A stretch of 64,000 nucleotides of DNA from VBAS01 sp035318985 (GTDB taxonomy: Bacteria > Bacteroidota > Bacteroidia > Chitinophagales > Chitinophagaceae), in the NCBI GenBank assembly GCA_035318985.1, contig DATHDP010000112.1, positions 1-64,000 on the forward strand, in the 5' to 3' direction. The position numbers were made by a program, and so were the translations under genes. Shown here piece by piece: positions 60,097 to 64,000 of the stretch (its first letter is position 1; every line of letters starts with the position of its first letter). The notes under the pieces are model-generated. The model saw only the letters and a program-made list of their open reading frames with translations, was not told the DNA's origin and did not search any database.

Positions 60097-63000
60097 ATGA
60101 AAAAAATCAAAGCCTTTTCATGGCTTTATTTATGTAATTATATTTTGATAGCATGCTTTAACCTGCTATTCTCAATTACAACATTTGCGCAGAATGATCC
60201 TAAAGGATTGCCATTTATAACTAATTATCGCTACCAGGATTATAATGCAGACGGTGTGAATTGGTGGGCTACGGAAGATGATAAAGGAGTATTATATTTT
60301 GCCAACTCAAAAGGTACTCTTGTTTTTGATGGTCAAAGTTGGGAACTGGTAAGGCCTCCTGGCATTGCAGAAACCAGAGCATTGGCAAAAGGCAAAGATG
60401 GAAGAATTTATGTTGCAACGAATGGTGACATAGGGTATCTGGCCCCAGGTAAAAAAGGAAAATTAGAATTTATTTCATTGAAAGATAAGGTGCCTGAAGA
60501 CAAAAGGAATTTCGGTATCGTATGGGAGGCAATTGTTCTAAATGATGGCAATATAATGTTCAGGTCAAATAACAAGTTACTGATATGGGATTACAAATCG
60601 TTTAAAATACTTGAAAGTAAAGAAGCATTCCATGTGGGTGGCCTGATCGGTGATCAATATTACTGCAGGATATGGACAAGAGGTTTGACTATTTTAAAAA
60701 ATGATAGTTTCTATGTAGTTCCTAATGGAGAAAAATTTGCCAATGAACGTATTTATGTCATGTTGCCTTATGACGAGAAACGCATACTTATTGGCTCACG
60801 TACACAAGGACTTTTTTTATATGATGGAAAAGACTTTATTCCATTTAAAACAGAAGCAGATAAATATATTTTTAATACCAGTCTTTATGGAGGTCTTATT
60901 CTCAGCAATGGACTTATAGCGTTGAATACGTTTAATGATGGAGCAGTCATTATTGATAAGCAAGGAAAACTTATTCAGCGGATCGACAAGACTGTTGGAC
61001 TCCAGGATAATTCAGTCGATAATCTTTTTGAAGACAGCCGCGGTATTCTTTGGATGCCTTTATTCAATGGAATTGCTAAACTTGATCTTCGTTCCTCTCT
61101 TACCTATTATAATGAGTCGATGGGGTTACCTGCAAAGACTGTTTTTTCAGTTGGCAGCAACAATGGAATGATATATGCCGGCACAAACAATGGCATTTAT
61201 ATTCTTAATAACTCAACTAATCGCTTTGGAAAAATGGTCGGCACCAGTGGACAGTCCGGCGGTTTTATAAAAAATGGTAATGATTTTCTTGTAGCCGGAG
61301 CTGAAAAAGGATTATTAAAAATAATTGGGGATAAAGTGATACCTGTTATTCCCGGTGTTAATTATGATTTTCATGTAACACAGATATTGAGATCAAAAAT
61401 TGATACAACAATAATATACTGTGATCTTAGAAATGGACTTGCTATTGTAAGATACGATCCTGCATCTGGTACTTATCATGTTGAATCGTACGCCGAAGGA
61501 TTGGCATCCGCTGCTGGATATTTTAGTGAAACCAAAAACGGAAATCTTTGGATAGCAAGTGATAACCCAGGAGAGCTAAAATTGGTAAAGCCCGATAGAA
61601 AAAGTGGTAAAGTAATTGTTACAGAAAAATCATTTGCGGTTTATAATTACAAGCAAGGGTTGCCAGTAAAAAATTTATTTGTCTCAGATTTTGGAGATAA
61701 GACGTATTTCTTTTCCCACAGAGATTCAATCTTTGTTTATGACGAGCAAAAGGATCGTTTTATTCGGGACACAACTTCATTAGTAAAAAATTATATAGAT
61801 GCCGATGCTGATGGCACAGCTATAAACCCCGAGGATAATGCAGGAAATATTTGGGCAAATTTTGGTAAAGGTGTTTTTGTTAAACTTAAAACGAAAGATG
61901 GGAGCCTGAAAATTATTGATGCACCATTCAGAGAGCTTGGAAAAAATTATCCTGTATGGGCTGTTACTACTTCTGCAGATAACAATGGAAAGAATATAAT
62001 TTGGTTCGCTGGCAGAGAAGGAATAATAAGATATGATGGTGATCTTAATGAAACATCAGGAAAATCTTTCAATACCATTATTCGTGGTATTACACTCAAT
62101 GAAGATTCTGTTTACTACTCAGGCTATGCTCCTTCGGCTGATAAAGCTGAGTTTGGTCATAAATGGAATTCTGTAAGTTTTCAATATTCTGCCCCATTTT
62201 TTAAGCAGGAAAATGAAACGTTGTTTTCCACTTATCTCGAAGGCCGTGATAAAGGATGGAGTGAATGGAGTAAACAGACTTCCCGCGAATTTGGTAATCT
62301 TTCCGCTGGCACATATACATTCCATGTAAAAGCAAAGAATATTTATGATGTAGAAAGTCCTGAAGCTGCGTATAAATTTATCGTTGCGCCACCTTGGTAT
62401 ACTACATGGTGGGCTTATGCATTATATATTCTTGCAGGCGCTGGCTTAATTTATATGATTGTTCGTTGGCGTACCCGTCAGTTACATGAAAAACATCGTG
62501 AACTCGAAAAAACAATCGCGGAAAGAACTAAAGAAGTAAGTCAACGTGCAGCAGAGTTAGTAGTTATCAATAGTGTGCAGGAAGGTTTGGCAAAAGAACT
62601 GGACATGCAAGGCATTTATAATCTTGTTGGCGATCGGCTTTGTGATCTATTCCCGGATACACAAACTTTAGTGATAAGAACATTTGATCATGAAACAGGA
62701 ATGGAACACTGGCATTATTCAAAAGAAAAAGGCCAGCGTCAACAAGTAGAACCCCGATCTTTCAACTGGAATAGCAAATTGCTGATCCAAACAAAAAAAC
62801 ATCTTGACATAAAAAAGGATTATGTAGAAACATCAAAAAAATATGGCGGCACAGGTGTTACGGCAGGACAACCTCCTAAATCAGCATTGTTTGTCCCAAT
62901 GATGGTTGGCGATGTTGTAAAAGGTTCAGTTAGTCTTCAAAATGTTGACAAGGAAAATGCATTTACTGATTCAGATCTTCGTTTGCTAACCACTCTTACC

Positions 63001-64000
63001 AATAGCATGAGTGTAGCACTGGAAAATGCAAGATTGTTCGATGAGACTAACCGCTTACTCGATGATGCAAAACAAAGAGCTACCGAATTAGCAACGGTAA
63101 ATAATATTAGCCAGGCTCTTGCTTCTCAACTAAACCTGGATGAATTGATAAAGCTAGTGGGTGGTGAAATGAGCAGTGTGTTCAAAGCAAATATTGTTTA
63201 TCTGGCTTTGCTGGATAAAAAAACAAACATTATCAATTTCCCTTATCAACGTGGTGATAATTTGAAGCCGCTTAAATTAGGTGAGGGATTGACGTCTAAA
63301 ATCATTTTAACTGGTCAACCAATTCTTATTAATAAAGATCTGCAGGAATTGAGAAAACAAATGGGAGTCCAACAAGTTGGTGTACCTGCTGCTTCTTACC
63401 TCGGTGTGCCAATACCTGTAGGCGATGAAGTGATCGGTGTCCTAAGTGTTCAAAGTACAGAAAGTGAAAACAGGTTCAACGAAAATGATCAGCGATTGTT
63501 AGGCACTATTGCAGCCTCGGTTGGTGTTGCTTTGCGCAAGGCAAAACTGTTTGATGAGATACATAGTGCAAAAATGGATGCGGAATCTGCACGAAAAAAT
63601 GCAGAGAAGGCAAACGAAGCAAAGAGTGCATTCTTATCAACAGTAAGTCATGAATTAAGAACACCGCTTACTTCGGTGCTTGGTTTTGCTAAGATCATTA
63701 AGAAAAGATTAGAAGAAAAAATATTCCCGATAGTTGATAAGCAAGACCCGAAGACAGAAAAAACGATCAACCAGGTTTCAGAAAATCTTCATGTGGTAAT
63801 TTCTGAAGGTGAAAGATTAACACATCTGATAAATGATGTATTGGATCTTGCAAAAATTGAGGCGGGTAAAATGGAATGGAACCAGGAAAAAGTTTCAATG
63901 TCCGAAGTTGCTGAAAGAGCTATCGCTGCTACATCTTCTTTATTCGATCAAAAAGCATTAAAACTCATAAAAAATATTGACACAGATCTTCCTGATATCA
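60097..64000 (+). CDS. Large propeller sensor histidine kinase with two GAF domains (3' end outside window)
   Basis: The frame is open from ATG 60097 to the window end, at least 1301 residues. Order: signal peptide (MKKIKAFSWLYLCNY...FAQ, about 1-29), beta-propeller repeats (about 30-670), Y_Y_Y domain (about 688-765), and a membrane helix (WWAYALYILAGAGLIYMIVRW, about 771-792). A coiled coil (EKTIAERTKEVSQRAAELV), GAF 1 (about 820-985) and GAF 2 (about 998-1150) follow, then HisKA with H1185 in STVSHELRTPLTS. The HATPase is mostly cut off. It is a signalling kinase with a large periplasmic sensor and two cytoplasmic GAF domains. Whether receiver domains follow cannot be seen. Confidence 0.9.
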   Translation, partial: MKKIKAFSWLYLCNYILIACFNLLFSITTFAQNDPKGLPFITNYRYQDYNADGVNWWATEDDKGVLYFANSKGTLVFDGQSWELVRPPGIAETRALAKGKDGRIYVATNGDIGYLAPGKKGKLEFISLKDKVPEDKRNFGIVWEAIVLNDGNIMFRSNNKLLIWDYKSFKILESKEAFHVGGLIGDQYYCRIWTRGLTILKNDSFYVVPNGEKFANERIYVMLPYDEKRILIGSRTQGLFLYDGKDFIPFKTEADKYIFNTSLYGGLILSNGLIALNTFNDGAVIIDKQGKLIQRIDKTVGLQDNSVDNLFEDSRGILWMPLFNGIAKLDLRSSLTYYNESMGLPAKTVFSVGSNNGMIYAGTNNGIYILNNSTNRFGKMVGTSGQSGGFIKNGNDFLVAGAEKGLLKIIGDKVIPVIPGVNYDFHVTQILRSKIDTTIIYCDLRNGLAIVRYDPASGTYHVESYAEGLASAAGYFSETKNGNLWIASDNPGELKLVKPDRKSGKVIVTEKSFAVYNYKQGLPVKNLFVSDFGDKTYFFSHRDSIFVYDEQKDRFIRDTTSLVKNYIDADADGTAINPEDNAGNIWANFGKGVFVKLKTKDGSLKIIDAPFRELGKNYPVWAVTTSADNNGKNIIWFAGREGIIRYDGDLNETSGKSFNTIIRGITLNEDSVYYSGYAPSADKAEFGHKWNSVSFQYSAPFFKQENETLFSTYLEGRDKGWSEWSKQTSREFGNLSAGTYTFHVKAKNIYDVESPEAAYKFIVAPPWYTTWWAYALYILAGAGLIYMIVRWRTRQLHEKHRELEKTIAERTKEVSQRAAELVVINSVQEGLAKELDMQGIYNLVGDRLCDLFPDTQTLVIRTFDHETGMEHWHYSKEKGQRQQVEPRSFNWNSKLLIQTKKHLDIKKDYVETSKKYGGTGVTAGQPPKSALFVPMMVGDVVKGSVSLQNVDKENAFTDSDLRLLTTLTNSMSVALENARLFDETNRLLDDAKQRATELATVNNISQALASQLNLDELIKLVGGEMSSVFKANIVYLALLDKKTNIINFPYQRGDNLKPLKLGEGLTSKIILTGQPILINKDLQELRKQMGVQQVGVPAASYLGVPIPVGDEVIGVLSVQSTESENRFNENDQRLLGTIAASVGVALRKAKLFDEIHSAKMDAESARKNAEKANEAKSAFLSTVSHELRTPLTSVLGFAKIIKKRLEEKIFPIVDKQDPKTEKTINQVSENLHVVISEGERLTHLINDVLDLAKIEAGKMEWNQEKVSMSEVAERAIAATSSLFDQKALKLIKNIDTDLPDI

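Noticed and set aside
60725..62325. Short ORFs on both strands in this stretch
   Set aside because: They are out-of-frame shadows of the long open frame that runs from 60097 to the window end.

Overview
The window looks like chromosomal DNA of a Bacteroidota bacterium, most likely Chitinophagaceae-like. The evidence is a TonB receptor with a carboxypeptidase-regulatory N-terminal domain, a short RpoD without region 1.1, START-like and DUF2490/DUF3943/DUF6089/DUF4331 proteins, two-component-regulator propeller kinases, promoters of the TTG-N20-TAnnTTTG type, few Shine-Dalgarno sequences, and AT-rich intergenic DNA carrying several short palindromic repeat families. No phage, transposase, CRISPR array or rRNA operon was seen.

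Layout. 1-1012: two pseudouridine synthases. 1016-5912: a compact minus-strand run (aldo/keto reductase, YeiH-type transporter, secreted protein, SDR, AhpD-like protein, DUF2490 protein). 5936-6006: tRNA-Cys. 6150-8723: TonB-dependent receptor. 8968-16508: a siroheme operon (ALA synthase, HemC-HemD fusion, HemB, and a CysG-N/TauE fusion) divergent from a siroheme-[4Fe-4S] sulfite/nitrite reductase. 16597-22781: phospholipase-C-like protein, two small proteins, topoisomerase IB, DUF3943, FMN reductase, PAP2 phosphatase. 22785-30657: a long minus-strand run (lptF-like, CDF transporter, OsmC, Rrf2 regulator, 1-Cys peroxiredoxin, cysH, cysD, cysN, cobA). 30708-42005: housekeeping genes (rpoD, ffh, rpsP, rimM, dinB, M20 dipeptidase, S4 protein, trmD) among hypotheticals. 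42362-50882: frameshifted small gene, Gfo/Idh/MocA oxidoreductase, a split DUF4331 pair, a propeller histidine kinase with NarL-type regulator, a clostripain-like peptidase. 50893-59911: Asp-box propeller protein, adenine deaminase, two tandem small paralogues, LiaF-like protein, DUF4288, LytS/LytR pair. 60097-64000: a very large sensor kinase running off the window end.

The most interesting system is assimilatory sulfate reduction with its own cofactor supply. CysDN and an Fe-S type CysH make APS and sulfite. The sulfite reductase needs siroheme. The neighbouring operon encodes every step from glycine plus succinyl-CoA to siroheme except the C-methylation, which cobA supplies at the end of the cysDN operon. 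A shared dyad, AGTCTAC-N7-GTAGACT or a half-degenerate form of it, occurs six times. All six lie before these genes: two before the TonB receptor, two in the siroheme/sulfite reductase divergent region, one before cysD, and one before the peroxiredoxin-cysH pair. In two places the dyad directly follows a good -7 element, as expected for a repressor site. The Rrf2-family protein with four C-terminal cysteines, encoded in the same run, is the obvious candidate regulator.

A second theme is short repeat elements, some of which have entered genes. In-frame insertions occur in the sulfite reductase (one) and adenine deaminase (two), and a roughly 75-bp repeat supplies the start codon of the DUF2490 gene.
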